Below, piece after piece: positions 13,069 to 27,320 of a stretch of DNA of 64,000 bases; within the stretch, counting starts at the first letter, position 1, and every line of letters starts with the position of its first letter. The notes beneath the pieces were generated by a model, which saw only the letters and a program-made list of their open reading frames with translations, was not told the DNA's origin and did no database searches. Origin of the DNA: Lagopus muta (Eukaryota > Chordata > Aves > Galliformes > Phasianidae); NCBI RefSeq assembly GCF_023343835.1, contig NC_064435.1:81478134-81542133 (forward strand). Direction: 5' to 3'. The position numbers and the translations under genes were made by a program.

Positions 13069-16000
13069 TAGCTCAGAGTTAATAACTAACTTCCAGATCA
13101 CTAAGTTGACATGAATTGAAGGCAGATCAAATTTTATCTTACTCATATAGTCATATAGTAATTGTGACTTGTAATGGCTGCCAGACCTTGGCCAAGGATA
13201 AATATGAGGAAAGCTTTTTGGTAGTGATTCAGAGATCAAATTGCGTTGGTCTTCTGGATGTTAGGGAAATCTTCACATGCATATCCATTCACTGTGCTTA
13301 TTGTTGGAAACATAAATAAAATGTAATAGAGCTACTCAAGTGTTTGAAATTAATTTGGAAAGATGGAAAATGGAGACCGTAATAATTTCTTTTCATGAAT
13401 CTCGAGTTGTATTTTCAGAAGGGAAAATCTTTGGTAGTTTCAGAAATATTTTCTGTTATCTTTAGTTAAAGATGCCCTATCTAAAATATTAACGAATGAT
13501 AAAAGAATAACTTGTGATCTTTTTAGTCTATTTTTAATAAATAACTTTCCCTTAGCTTGTTAGTGAGAGCTTTTTCAAAGAAGTCTTACTGTATAGGCAT
13601 GCCAGTTTAGCTGCAACGTGGTATTAAAATGTATTAAATGTCTGATAAGAAAGGTTCCTTGGAACACACTTGTCTTTGATCCGGTGCACTGCTACAACAC
13701 TGATCTAATATCAGAACAGGGAAATGGAATAACTGTTTGCAGCCCTGATGTGGGCTATCTGTGACTTTGCACAGTCACAGTTCTGCTAAGTCAGAGAAAA
13801 TGACTAAGCTGGCCTGGATGGGGGAGAAGTAGGAGGAGGCTCCTACTCATAAATCACCGCCTCCTCTGGGAAGAGAAAAGGATGAGAATAGAATTCAAAT
13901 TCTACAATGAATCTAGCCCTCAGGAAAATTTTATTCAACCTAATTAAAGATTGAAACAGTACAAACACATTTTATCTACCAGCACTACTGAAATGGCACG
14001 CTCATGACCCATTAGCTTTTTTTTACATCTGTATTTTAGTTCATTTCTATAATTGTTTGTGGTGTCAGTGCTTGAGATTTTATGACAGGTATTAGGAATC
14101 AACATGTTCCAGTGGATGGATCAGAATTCTCCAAAGGATGTACAAAGAATTATGTGTAGGATAATTACATACTTGGTAACTGAAAAATTATTTGCTTCAA
14201 CAATGAGCTTTGCTGCTGACTACAGGGTTGATTCTCTAAGGAAAGTTATTCCACTTGCACAAAATCTCCTTGATGTTAATGGAGCTTCATGTGTTACCAA
14301 GAATTGATCTACCTCGGGAGCTTGCAAAATCAGAGCTTTAAAGCAGTCATTGTTAAAGCTCAGTGACCTCAAGAAGGCTGCTTAGCAGGAAGATCTTAGA
14401 AAAAAGCTCAGTTTAATCAATGAAGTCTGCTGACTGCCAGGATCTCACTCTACTTCTCACCTCTTCCCCTGTAGTCAGTAGAACAGTGACCGCTACCAAG
14501 AATAACCTCCTGATTAATTTGTAAATTCATTTCTAACCAGACAGATTAGGAACTCCAAAATAGGTAGGCATCCAAGAAGTCCCAGAGTCTTGTGGACTAA
14601 TAGATATTCTAAGGGACAAGGGGTCACAGTCTCTTAGCTGTAATCTGAAGATAGAGGCATTTCACTACTTCTGCAATGGAAGTCTGTTGCAGGAAGGTGT
14701 GATAGACTCCTCTTTGCAAAGGTGTTTCTGCTAGACAGGGTTGTTCTCAATACATGAGATAGCAGTATTGGAACAGGCTGAGCAACTGAAGGAAGCCAAG
14801 GCTCAACATCCACCTGAAGATGGGTAATTTTCTTCATAACTGCAAGATGTATGTTATAAAAAGAACATTTGAATAAAATAGTGCTACACTTACAGACCTG
14901 AGTTTGTATCTGATTGTTGTAAATAGCATAGACTATCAGGAGTGTGAGGGATCATGTTAGTGAGGACCATCCTACCAGACAGCAGGTAGTGAGTTTCTCC
15001 CTATCCCTATTCGTGTCACATCATGTTATCAAGCATATCTGTGGAATGTGCTTGCAGTTGGACAGATGGGACTAAAGATATTCTTTGGCTCTTTGCTTCC
15101 AGAATAAGTGGTTATGTGATCAAGATAATGCTACAGTTTTGTGCTCCACAAGAGGAGAGCTGAGGTCCCGTTGTGGGTAGGACTTTGCACCTCAGTGAGT
15201 GGTTGAAATGGCACGAGATTCAAATGATGCTCTTTTTCAAAAACACCTGAAATGCTAACTTCACAAATTACATATGTACCTATTGTAATTGTCTCTAATG
15301 AGCATATACAACAAATCTGAATTGTAGTAATTACCTGTATCTGTTACACTCTCTGTTGTAGCACTATAATTATAACTTTCTAGGGATCCAGCCGATGTTT
15401 AGGTTAAAAAACTGAGAGTCTTTAAACAAGAAACTTTAAAAACATTATTCCTTTAAAAAATAAAAAAAAAGTTGTGTGATATCAAAATGACATAGTTATT
15501 TTGATATTTTTTGTACATCTCGGCCCAAATTTTAATGCTGAGACTCTTTAGAATAATCATGCTTGAAATTTAATAGAAAAAGCAGCGGGGATTCAAGTCC
15601 AGGTGATGACTCAAATAAAATATTTGTAAATGTACAACAGGAGTGGAGTCCAGTTACAAGCCAAAGTGTTTGCAGACAGTCTTCTACCAGAATAAATGTG
15701 GTTCACAGTAACATACTGATGTCGTAAAACCCAAATAGCACTTGGATAGTGTGAATTTGAGTCTGGCCGTTTTAAAGAATCTTTTATGTGTGTTGTTTGC
15801 ATTCTACAGGAGCTCTTCAAGGGACATTTGTCCTGAGAGCACTTTCAGAATTAAGACCCAGTGTTTCCAAATTCTTTACAGTCAGTGTGCATGCCCACAT
15901 TATTCTAAAAAACTACATGCCCAGGGAAGGGAAGAATTAAAATTGCAAGTTTAAGATAATTTGCTTCAGTTGCCTTTCTGCTCAAAGAAAATTAATTTTA

Positions 16001-19000
16001 TAATGAAAATGCTTGGCTCATATACCTAAATACAATGTTTTGAAAACAATATGAAGTAGTAGCAACTGCAGCAGAATTAGCTGTAAAAACTTCAAGATTC
16101 AAGTCATTTCATAGAATGACAAAAATGAAATTATATTTCATTTAAAAATAATAGTGTTTAAAAGCCATTAAACTTGGAGGTATCAAAAAATACAGAATTG
16201 AAGTTAATGCTAGGGAAATACTGACAGCAAAGTAGTGATTGTTTTCCTCCTTTGCGTATATTTACGTGTAGAGAAATATAATACACACGACAAAAAGACC
16301 AATAGTTTGAGGCGGATTTGTGTTTAGATTTTCCTATAACTCTGGGCAAGATTGTGCCAGAATACTTTGGAGGGTAATTGACAAAAAGGAGCTGTGAAAC
16401 AGAAGAACGTTAGTACAGATGGAGGCTTTGTCGTATTTAGCTAGCAACTGTCTCCAAGCTTCTCCAAAAAATGACATTTGGCCTAATAATTTCTGGGTGA
16501 ATTTTTGAAGGAAGAGTAAAGACTTTGCCAAATTTTAAGCTTTTGCTCAAGATTACTGGAGTACTAGAGCTACTTAATTAGTTAGATTCTAACATAGAGG
16601 GAAATAAATGAAAAATGTTTTCTATTTTGTTTCAAAGGAAACTTTACCTGGAATCACAAGCTGAAACCAGAACTTTCGTAAAAAGAAAATGCTCAGTTCA
16701 GATTTCAATATAGAAGTGTTTTAAGTTCTTTGAATTAACAGGCAAGTGCAAACAAACTTATAATTGAGCATGTCAAACAAAAACTGAGGCCACCTATAGA
16801 AAAAAAAATGACTTTTTAAAATTTAATGTGTATGACTTGAGGTGTGGGTGAAGCTGTATAGGAACGAGTTCTTTCATGAGCAAGGGAAGTGCTAAGAAAG
16901 CTGGCTTCTCTATTGGTTTCAGTCCCTGAAAGCCCATACCCCAAGCCAATAGCATGACTTCTCCACAGTGGTAATATGATTGCATTTGCCACCTTGCTGC
17001 TGACTTCCACTACATTTTAGGGAACAATGTGAACTCAATCCTTCCTTTAAATTTATTTGAAATCATTTAACAAGTTTACAGGTCATTAGAGAGACTCTAA
17101 CAGAAAATATCACATAAGGTATCATTCATCAGGCTACCAAAAGTAAGCACTCTTTCATTTCCCAAGTAAATAATTTCCTTGTAAGAGTGAATGTTACGTT
17201 ACGTGTCTATACAACTGATAGGAACATAACCAGTTGGTGTAAAAGTTAATTTTCTCCCATGTTAAGATTCAGTCAGGTGATCTCATGTCAAGAATATCTG
17301 ATAAAGTCAGGGTGTTTAGTGGTGCTATCTTTTGAATACATTTATTTTAAATGGTTGTGATCCTGCTTAAAGTACTTAATCATTTTGTTCAGAAGCTGCT
17401 GTGTATTTAATGATGTGGATGAAAGACTTAAAATTTGGCAGCAGAATAGGCTCTCTGTCAAGGACGAGCCTTTTGTAATCTCCCTGATGAACTACCAGCA
17501 TGATAAGTGAAACCCATTCTTTGCACGTGTTCAGAAATGCCTGGTCACAGTGGCACCTGTGATCTCTTCAGAGTCTTTCCTCACCAAGATGTTGAGCTGG
17601 ACTTGCTGCTGCCACTCCAGATTGCTGTAGGAGCAAGCACTGGAGTTGAACACAGGAAGACCCTTCTTCATGGTCTCAGTGTTCTTCTATTGCCACGTCA
17701 GTACTGGGGAAATAATCTATACAAAATGTAGAAAGAAAAGGAAAATATCTGAAATGCAAACTGTTATCAAAAGCTTGGACTTGGGGAATTTGGGTAGATC
17801 TTGGAAACTGGGAAACACTGTTATTGGCAAATTTAGAAAAGAAATCAGCTTCAGGAAAGGAAGATTTGGGGCTAAGATAGGTAGGGAATGGGAAATCTGA
17901 AACAGAAAGTTGAAGGAGACCCTGAGATGAACTACATGAAAAAAACTGAGACAAGAGTTCTGGTTTGGAGCATGAAAAACTGGGAGATGGCAAGGAAACA
18001 GACAAACAGCTGATGGCAATTGATAGTGGGAATGGGAGAAGAGATTAATTGTGCTTGTCTTCGAAGAGAATTAAACAGAACAGGGAGCAGGGAACAAGGG
18101 CAGCCAGGGAATGGCAAAGCATACTCACCAGGGTTATGAGCCACTGCTAAAAACTGATTATAACAGGAGCGGAGGAGCGGGGAGGCTGGAACTGTGAGAA
18201 GAATCTTGAAACTGAAGACATATATTAATTTGCAAGAAGTTAATGACAGAGAGACTATCTTAGGACTAAAAAGAAAGAAGACTGGCAAGACAAATTTGAG
18301 GGGATGGGGATCCAGTTGTGGTGAACAGAGGAAAATTCTCTAACTCAGAACACACTCAGATAGAGATTGGACCTGAACCCAAATTTCTTGACTGTTAACA
18401 TTCTTCTGCTGTCAGCAAGTACTTGTGAAAACCAGTAGTGGGCAGATATCTAAAGATGTGCTTTTATATTTGGCTTAAGTGGACTTTAAGAGCACACTGC
18501 CCCTGCAAAGGATGAAGGTATTCCCTCCTGCCTCTGGATGTCCTTTGCTTGCTTCAGCACTGAGGATTATGGACCCACAGGAAGAGGTGATGCTGGCCAT
18601 AGATCCAAGTATGCAAGAGGCAGTTTGCAGTAAGATGAGCAAGCTGGTCTGAAGTATGGTGTTGCTACATGGTTACATGCCAAGGGAAGTTAAAAGGGTG
18701 CAAGCCGCAGCAGAGACAGATGGGAATGCCAGTGGTCCCAAGTATTTTTTTGACTGTATGGTGTTAGATCTGCTTACACTAATCCTGAATTTATGCCCTC
18801 TTTACTCTCTACTTGTCAGCCATATGGAGGTGGATATCTCACTACTATTAACTGCTACTCAGTGTCAGCAATCTCCTTTCTCTAAAAAAATATATCTCTG
18901 CTAATGACTGATAATAGTGCCATCCATATGATGCTACATATCTTGGACTTTTGTTTGCTTGTTTATTTCTCTAGAAAACTGCAAATAAAAAGATCTGTGC

Positions 19001-19454
19001 TAAACAAGAATTCTGAGATGAAGGGAAGTTACTACTGAAGTTGCCTTTTAGAAAAAAGAAGAAAAACAAAACCAACCAAAAATATGTTATTCAATGACTG
19101 AAGTCAGTATCATAATGCCTATAAAAGTGTCCAATTAAGGCAACATAGAGTTCCTGACTTTCACAATTTTTTAAAATATCCTCTGTACATGTGTAGTAAT
19201 ACATGTGGTATTTTGAGCATCAGTTTAAATATAGTCAAGAATCTCAGAAGAGAGAAAGAGGACAAGTACAATTTCTGAAATACAGTAAAATGAAAGGCAG
19301 TTACATCATACAGTTTTACTGCAATAAAACTGAATACAGCAAGTATTCTTGAATAATCTCTCCAGGTTGCTTTTTGGCACCTGCAAAGCTAAAGGAACTC
19401 ATTGTATTGCATTAATTATCATGTCTCCATACATTACTAATAATGCCACAGTAC
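13069..19454. other. Intergenic DNA, no gene seen
   Basis: Mostly featureless. At 17700-18310 the + strand is purine-rich, which removes stop codons from several minus frames (up to 118 codons). The peptides are Ser/Phe/Leu-rich with no domain, so I read this as composition, not a gene. Confidence 0.65.
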
Positions 19455-19698
19455 TTTTTTTTTTTTTTTTTCCCACTACTTAGAAGGCAAAAGGGAAAAG
19501 TCAGTACTAATCAATTTATTTAATTTTTTTTTTTTTTTAAACCTGAAATTCCATGTATGGAGTTCAAGTAGCTGTGCTTAGAATTTGTTTGGGTTGTATA
19601 AATGTGTATTATCAATAGATATCAAGATGTTATAATCACAATACAATCAAGAGAGTTAGGCAAAGTAGACAATGATCACAAAAAAAAAAAAAAAAAAA
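19455..19698. repeat. Cluster of homopolymers: T17, T15 and A19
   Basis: T runs at 19455-19471 and 19524-19538 and an A run at 19680-19698. The A run is on the wrong side and strand to be the poly(A) tail of the minus-strand LTR-like segment next to it. Confidence 0.85.
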
Positions 19699-19699
19699 T

Positions 19700-19932
19700 A
19701 GGTGGAAGAGCTTACCCTTCAGCTGAGCTCACCACCAAACACCAAGAGAGGTAATCTCCAGAAGAGATCCTTCCCCTCTCGTAGCCAGCTCTTAAATAGG
19801 TCTAGGAGGGCTGGAGCCTGGCTCCCCCCCAGGTGAATTGCCTTCACCTGTGCTCCTCTGGCTGACTCATGGCTCGCCTCAGGTGATCAATCAGAGGTTC
19901 AGGCCGTGACTCAGCAGTTCCCATACAAAATG
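19700..19932 (-). mobile_element. LTR-like segment with TATA-like and NF-E2/AP-1 motifs
   Basis: A GC-richer island in AT-rich DNA. Read on the minus strand it begins TGTATGGGAACTGCTGAGTC, carries a perfect NF-E2/ARE motif TGCTGAGTCAC (19906-19916), a second TGAGTCA (19863-19869), and about 70 bases further a TATTTAAG box (19792-19799). This order resembles the U3 promoter of a retroviral LTR. The other LTR border and a target duplication are not evident, and I cannot name the family. An A19 run at 19680-19698 adjoins it. Confidence 0.4.
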
Positions 19933-19980
19933 TTAATATATTTTTTTAACAGTTGACAAAAGAAAATGCCAAAGAATTGC

Positions 19981-20019
19981 AATAATAATAATAATAATAA
20001 TAATAACAATAACAACAAC
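19981..20019 (+). repeat. (AAT)n microsatellite
   Basis: About nine AAT units grade into AAC units. Confidence 0.95.
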
Positions 20020-20971
20020 TCTGTTTTTGTAGGAAGTGGACTTTGGTTTGGTAATTAAAAACAAATTAAGCAAATTCAGGGAAGAAACACTTTATTTGTA
20101 CAGGCTATCTACTTGACGATTTTGTATATGCGACTGATTAATTTGACTGAAGCTGTGTTTATAGAATTGACCTGAGAATTATCACATTGGTAGCATTGAT
20201 AGAAGAGATCCAGTTTCTCCAAGAGGCTTGATAGGTGGTGGTACCTCAGCCTGACTCATGTGAGAAGACTGGACCAGCTAGCAGCACAAATAAGATGGTT
20301 CCAACATATTTGCTACCCTTGATATCACCAAAGCCATGTAGACTGATCAGTAGGATGATTCCAGTTTGGACCTGCAACAGTATGATGGAATGATTGTGAG
20401 CTGTTCGTATAGTTTATTTTTCCCACTTTGCTGTGTTCATATCCTCAAAGAATTTTGCAGATTGTAAGAAATCATTTTTATGGATTACTATGGTTTAGTT
20501 TCAATTTTCAGAGCCAAAAATCAACTAGATGAACTGTAGGTAGGAGACTCTAGATCTTGGTGACATTTCATTCTTGAGATACAATGATGAGATTGATTCA
20601 AACTTTGTTGCTAGCACTGGCTTCCAGCAAAAGAGTCACCTTTCGAGTTAGATTGTCACTTAGCATCTCTTTCCATCAGAGCATTATGCTGGTGTGCTAA
20701 TTGAGGAAGATTCTCATTTTGTTGTGGTTTTGAAACCAATACAATATATGAATATATATGTTTATATAGTCAATATGGCCTATGTATTTTACGATATTAG
20801 CTTCATATGTTTATTTTGTGACAGAGGATCACTGAAACTGAATGTGTATTGCTTGAAAGAACATCCTCTAAATTGTTATTACAGAATCCTACAACAAAAG
20901 CAGTCAAATCAATTTTGTGGAAGTTGTGAAGTGCTTTAGCCAGAGTCAGACTTACTGTGGATAAGGAGGAG
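20020..20971. other. Intergenic DNA, no gene seen
   Basis: AT-rich. One 81-codon + frame (20694-20939) has no recognisable feature. Confidence 0.7.
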
Positions 20972-21440
20972 AGTCATAGAATTGCACATACATAGAATGG
21001 CTTGGGTTGAAAGGGATTGAAAGACAGTCCAGTTCCAACCCCTTGTTGTGGACAGGGTTTCCACTCACCAGATCAGACTGCCCAAGATCGCATCCAACCT
21101 ATCCTTGAACCCTCACAAATGGGTCATCCACTTCTCTCAGCAGTCTGTTCCAGTGTCTCACCACACTCTGAGTAAGAATTTTTATCCTAATACCTAACCT
21201 AAATCTCCCATTTTCAGTTTAGAACCATTTCCTTTTGTCCTATCACTAACAGATCATGCAAAAAGTCTATCATCTGTTGTTTATAAGTTCTTTTTAAGTA
21301 CTGGAAGGCTGCAATCAGGTCTTCTCAGACCTTTGTCTTCTCCAGTCTAAACAAGACCAGCTCCCTCAGCTTTTCTTCAGAGGATAAGTGTTCCTGATCA
21401 TCTTCATGGCCTTCTCTGGATGCAAGTACTTGACAGCAGC
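20972..21440 (-). mobile_element. CR1 LINE 3' fragment, minus strand
   Basis: The inverted 3' end is seen at the left (TCATAGAATTGCACATACAT, AGAATGGCTTGGGTTGAAAG), then CCAACCCCTTGTTG, CAGACTGCCCAAGATC and TTCTCCAGTCTAAACAAG. The order matches the reverse complement of CR1 3' sequence. About 470 bases remain. Confidence 0.92.
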
Positions 21441-24400
21441 GTGCACGGAATGTCAGCCTTACTTGAGGCCCACTGAAAATATAGTGGAACTATCTGTGAA
21501 TGTCATTAAGTTTTAGAAGATTGGTTCTTTCAGTACTGGTTGCTCCAGGAGTATGGGATTCCACTTAATTAGAAGAAAAAAAATGGACTTTGACACATTT
21601 GAAAGGTTGACTTCCAATCTAGGAGTGCATTCTGTGGGCATTGCTGCTTCACTGGATGGGTTAGCAGAGTCTCCAGGGAAAATATCAGAAAAAATGAACA
21701 GACTTTTTTGCCAAGTGTCATTATTTTCTGTGAATGCATTATCTTGTGAAATAGCTTGAATGTGTCGCCAAACATGTTGTGCACACCGGCACTTGTAAAA
21801 TATGTCTAAAGAGAAAGGAAAGATCAACAGTATATCTCCAAAGAGCAAATTTGACATTATTCACACTCTGAGAAACAAGAAATACCAAGGCTCTTTGGAA
21901 TATATATGTTTAGTACCTTGGTAGTGTGGACAATAGCCCTATAGCAAGAGTATAAAAAAGCCAGGTGAGAGGAGTCTTAGCTACAAATTATCTATACCAA
22001 AAAGGACTTGAAAAGGATTTTTCAACATTGAATGCTTCAGTTAGGTTTGTGAAAAGAGTAACAGATTTCTCCTCTAAACTACTTGAACTTAGGAAACTAA
22101 ATTAAGACATGCTTTCTGAGTAAAAACATCTACTGTAGTGGTAGAATGGGTTTACATGGCATTGTTGGCGAACCTTACAGAACAGTGTCTCTGGGATTTT
22201 ATAGGCTTTACTCCTTAGATCAAACCAATAGTCACTTCCTGTTCAAGATGCTGCAGTCTAAAGTGAATAGGAAGAAAGTATCTGGGCAGGAAAAAAAATA
22301 AGTTTTGCTCAGTGTAGAATCCAAAAATTGGAATTTCACTTAAAAGTGAAAAGATTAAGTGAATTTCATGCCATTTAAGTAAGAATAACAGCCAGCAGCA
22401 AAAGCCAGGAAACAAGAAATAGCTCCTTAAGGAACATGTAAGGCCCTCAAAATTTAGGAAAATTCTATTCACAGTGAGATTTGATTGGGACTGTTAGTTG
22501 AAATGGAAGTCAAAGCTGACCAATCTTAAGTCTTTTTAAAATCTGTGATTACTACTGTCAACAGACAAAGAAGCAGTACCCAAGAAACTGTGAGGATCCA
22601 TTTGTTTGATCCCATAGCATGCAGGAGAAAAGAGATAACAGCAAATTTAAACAAACTCTGAATCTAGATTACAGCATTTGTTTCACAAATGGCAGGGTCT
22701 CAGAGCTAGAACCAAGGAAGACACAATCAGAAGGAAAATTTTAAATGAGCACCCCAAGAAATAACAGGAATTATCATGAAGCTGACTTACTGACCTGTCA
22801 GATTTTGCGTAAATCACTTGATTACCATTAACAATAAGCCAAGTATTTTAATCTCCTACCAACCTTTCCCTTGCTGGACTCTTAACAATGAGAACTAGAA
22901 ATTCCATCGATTATCAGGATTGTTTTCTTCTTCTTCAGGAATGGGGTTTATTTTTCTGAAATAATATGCACGTGGAGACTCTTTATTTTTGTTTTCATTT
23001 CCCAAAAGCATTTATAATTGTCTAACAAGACTTAAATAGAAATTGGATTTCTTCAGGAAGCCTGAATCAGCAGAGCATTAGTTTACATGTTGAAGACTAT
23101 TTATAGTGGAGGGGAAAATCTGCACATGTGCATAGATGTCTTGCTTTAAAGTTTATGTTCCACTGAAAAGAAAAAATATTTTCTCTAAAATACTAAAATG
23201 TCAAACAAAATTCTTACATTAGGCAGCTCTTCAAAACCCAAGGATCCTAACACTCATCTGAATGCAAACACTCTTGAATATTTTTCTTTGTATCAGGAAT
23301 AGCGTAGAGAATGGATATTAATCTTCACCTTCATAAATTTCCTTCATCCCCTGAGATTCCAAATCAGCTGACATGTTTGAAAATTCTCCTTACTAGTTGC
23401 ACAGAAAATAAACCTACTTAACACTGATGTGCCTTATTGACTGCTACATTTTCATCATAAGGCATGTAATTGTCTTTTATGTTACTGAAAAAAGAACCAC
23501 AATGAAAGCTAGCAAAGACTTCTCTGGAACAGAATAAATAATAAGGTGGAAAGAGAACTTTGAAAAAAATATATATTTATCTTCACCAACTATTGCATTA
23601 TTTCATCTCTGCTGAGGACATATTTACAGCTGTTCTCCTCTTCAGCTTTCTGTAAGTAAGCTAGTATTATATTTCCTGATGTCACATCTTCATGATAACA
23701 CCAAGCACATATTTTAACAGACCTTAGAATGTCAGATAAATATGAAATTATTGTAGCAAATTCTGTTTCATTCATGTGCCTCTGTTTATTTTATTTTTGC
23801 CAGATATTGTTTTCTTCTTACACAATGTAATAGGAATGTGGCTGTAACAAATGTGGGTGTGCCTTTGAATATTTTTTCAATCTGTATTTGGATCTGTCCT
23901 TAATATAATATATCTGAACTGTATGAAAGGTACTGAACATAATTGACCTTCGGGTTTTGAAGTACACCTTCACTTTCCATTTCTGCTAGGTAACAGAAGC
24001 ATACATCTGAACACCCAAGTTGACCTTCTGTGGATGAGGATTCCCTTAACTTTAATTGATATCCCCATTTAAACTCACCCATGTAAGTCGGGTTATTTGA
24101 CTTGAAATACTCTTTCAGAGTTGATTGTGTCAGTTATTAGAGGTTGCCTGTCCTTGGGTCTGGGGTGATGGAGAGTTGTGAGAAGCCATTTGGTGACTAT
24201 CAACATCACTATGTTATTTCTGTCTATCCCTATGTATTGGATTGGTTCCATCTGGGCCTTAACCAAAACTAAACAAACTATGTGCTTAAGCTCTTCGGTG
24301 TTCCTAAAATCCCCTTTTTTTCTCATGCTTTATTTCAACCACTAAATAAACATTCCTTCTTTTATGGGAGCTGCTCGTCAATATTAAAAGAAAAACAGGT

Positions 24401-27206
24401 GCCTGAAACAGTCAGATCTACAGGATGATAGGCATTAGTACATACATGATAACACTTGCCTCCTAACAAAAAATAAAAGAAGAGCAAGATTGCACACAAA
24501 CACAAGCCTAGGATCAGACAAGTCAAGAGCCAGAGGTGATGTCAGTCTTGTAACACTGAAAACAAAATGTCAGGAATCTGGTAAAAGATAATGGTGATTC
24601 CACTGTCTGCTCTGAAACTTACACTCTGCAAAAAAAACTTAAATAAAACCCTTTCAAGTTTATTTCCTCTTCAATACAGTACATTCTTTGTCCAAGAGTA
24701 AAGTAGTAAAATTATATTTGCTGACATTTAGAAGCTTCTATATAAAACTTTGACCCTTTGAAGTCAATGAGATTTTGGTCACCTGACTTATGGAATATAA
24801 AATGTAAAAAAATAAATCTGTTTCCTCATAGTACATGAAACTTACCAACAATTTCCTTCAGTACATTCCAAGTATACTCAAGAACTAACAAGTAAATAGG
24901 ATTTGGAGTAGACCCTGGGCCCTCAGGTTCTCCTGTTTCATGCAGAAGCAGGAAAATTTATTCTGTGACACCACCTCCAGTTTTCTTGATGTGTTCCACA
25001 TGACAAATTCTCTGAATACAGACTGGAAGATGAACAGTCACTGTTCTCCAGTCTGGACTTATAAACTTTCAACAGTGATACAGCGGACTTGTGATACTTT
25101 CTGTGGTATATTTTTGATGGTTGACAAGTCTTTTTCCTTGCAATTCTGCAAAGCTGTTAATAAGAACTCTATTCCCTTGGGAACTGGCAGTGTTCCAGCC
25201 TTTGTAGTTGTAGAAAATCCATATACAAAATAATGCTTGGTAGTTCTGAGTTTTTTTACAGGTATTACTCTTCAGCCTCTGTCTCGTGTGAACTTTGAAC
25301 TAGCTCACTCAGGTTAGTTAAAGCAGCCTTTATAGGTACAAATGGTAAAAACAACAATTGCAGTACTGTTTTTTCACATTTTCAAAAATATGCTTCTTCC
25401 CTGGGGTATGTGTTACATCGAAAGCATATGACACTGTGATGTCACATATAAAGATGGTATCTCCTACACTCCCAAGGGATGACCTGTATAACTAATCATA
25501 ACCATGCGATTTGTGAGCAGTGGAATCATCCTCTATTTACTTTATGAAAATCTTTATGCTGTGCAGTGTTTATGCATGCCTGTGCTGATCTCAGATTGTC
25601 TTTGGGGAGTGCATTACATGCTATGTTATACTGTTTTTATTATAAGCAATACAGGTAGTAATGCCTACAGTTAATGTTGCTTGACACTTTCTAGTATAAG
25701 ATACTTTTATGTTGTTATCTTCACTGAGTTTAAGCCATTTGGACTACAATTTTTCAGGTTGGATACATGCCTCTTGATGAATTCTTTAAAGGGATATTTT
25801 ACCTAAAAAGATTCTGCCTGGGGCTTTTGCCCAGAACAATGTTCATGAAAAGTATGCTCTTCTTTGAATAGCTTTTGTAGCTTCTCATTATTGGGTTGCA
25901 CCAACAGTACAACTTGATAGCAGCTTAACTCTTTGTAGCAGTATTCACTGGAGTGTCATTGTATCTCGTTTGCTTACGTGTTTTCCTTACTGCTGAATAG
26001 TGATCTGATGGTAAAGAATAAAAGGTAGAGATATAGGAACAGAGTTCCTTCCTACAGAAGTGATCGGCGGTTGAATTTTATTGAGTGAAGGTGACATAAA
26101 TACCCAAACATGGTTGGCATTTAATTAGTTTATCATTTTCATTAGACATGGATTTGGGCCTTCTTTAAAAGAAAAATTAATATAATGCTGCAACATAAAA
26201 GTTATTAATGCCAAAATAAAAAATGTACACTGTGCCTGTGTTAATTCTTGACCTTCTAGAGAAAAATCATTCCTCATTGTGTTGCTGTAGAAATATTGAT
26301 AGAAATGCATCCATGCCCCCCTTCTGATGCACAGTTAACGCAGTCCAGGGTGACATAGAGGCTTGATGGCAAAACAAAATGTTTGCCAGTGAATTACCCT
26401 TGTCTATTGACAGCAAAACTTGAATAATGATACCAAAAGATCCCCAGCTACCAGCTGCTACTAAATAACAGAACAAATCCAGTAGAATTCAACCTATCCT
26501 AATGGAGGCAAACTTCTGGAACTAGGCCTTTTGTTCCAGTGACACCAATCTAAACAACAAGGCTATTGACTGCGTGCATGTGCCAGCTTTTGTTAGTGGG
26601 GGCTACCTGAAAAGATGAAAATTGCATGAATCTGCAATTTCAGATTCACTGATTCTCAGCTGAAAAAAACTCCATCTGTGAATTGACATGAGAGGAGTGG
26701 TCAAGGTGAATTAAGATTCCATGTAAAAGGATCATATTGTCATTGTCTATCCCTAGGAAATGAAATAAATTTTGTTTCCAGTGGCAGTCTAAAGAGATCT
26801 CAAGAAACCACAGCACAGTTTTGATCTTTAGGATCACCATGGTTATTGCTAGAGGTCATTAATTTATCTATGGATCACCAGTCAGATCAGTAAGCCCTAT
26901 GGACAATTCAGATAAGGAAAAAAATGAAAGGCATTCAAATAACTTCCTCAACTACTTTATCACATTTTTGCTAAGCTACACGCTGACAGGAACACGATTC
27001 CCCACAAAGGAACTGTTCAGGAACCACCACCACCACCAAGAAACTACATAACTTCTCCCAGTAAGGATTCCTTACCGTTTTCACCCCTTCCTTTACAGAA
27101 GACAACACTGTTGTAGTTCAGACTACATTGAATTCACAGTCAAATTTGAAGTCTAATGTTGAGTCAAGTAAGACACTTTCCCCACCCTATGCTGGCAGTT
27201 AGCTCT
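21441..27206. other. Intergenic DNA, no gene seen
   Basis: Long AT-rich stretch with no frame above 115 codons, no CpG cluster and no transposon I recognise. It could hold conserved non-coding elements, which cannot be judged from one sequence. Confidence 0.65.
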
Positions 27207-27320
27207 TCCTTTCCTTGCCTTTCCTTGCCTTGCCTTGCCTTGCCTTGCCTTTGCCTTGCCTTTGCCTTGCCTTGCCTTGCCTTGCCTTTTCCTTGCCTTG
27301 CCTTTCCTTGCCTTGCCTTT
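27207..27320 (+). repeat. (CCTTG)n pentanucleotide microsatellite
   Basis: About 114 bases of CCTTG units with occasional TTTCC/TTTG variants. Pyrimidine-dominated on the + strand. No gene is implied by the open frame through it. Confidence 0.95.

Noticed and set aside
14560..14830. Candidate dispersed repeat (AAGGGGTCACAGTCTC region).
   Set aside because: Some phrases look repeat-like, but no CR1 or LTR terminal hallmark is present.
17646..18288. Cluster of overlapping minus-strand frames (100-118 codons) and a + frame.
   Set aside because: The + strand is purine-rich here, which removes minus-strand stops in several frames at once. The peptides have no domain.
19680..19932. A19 run next to the LTR-like segment as the poly(A) tail of a retrocopy.
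   Set aside because: The A run is on the + strand at the left side, which does not fit a tail of the minus-oriented segment, and no parental gene is recognised.
27207..27320. CRISPR-like or satellite array.
   Set aside because: It is a plain pentanucleotide microsatellite without spacers, in a vertebrate genome.
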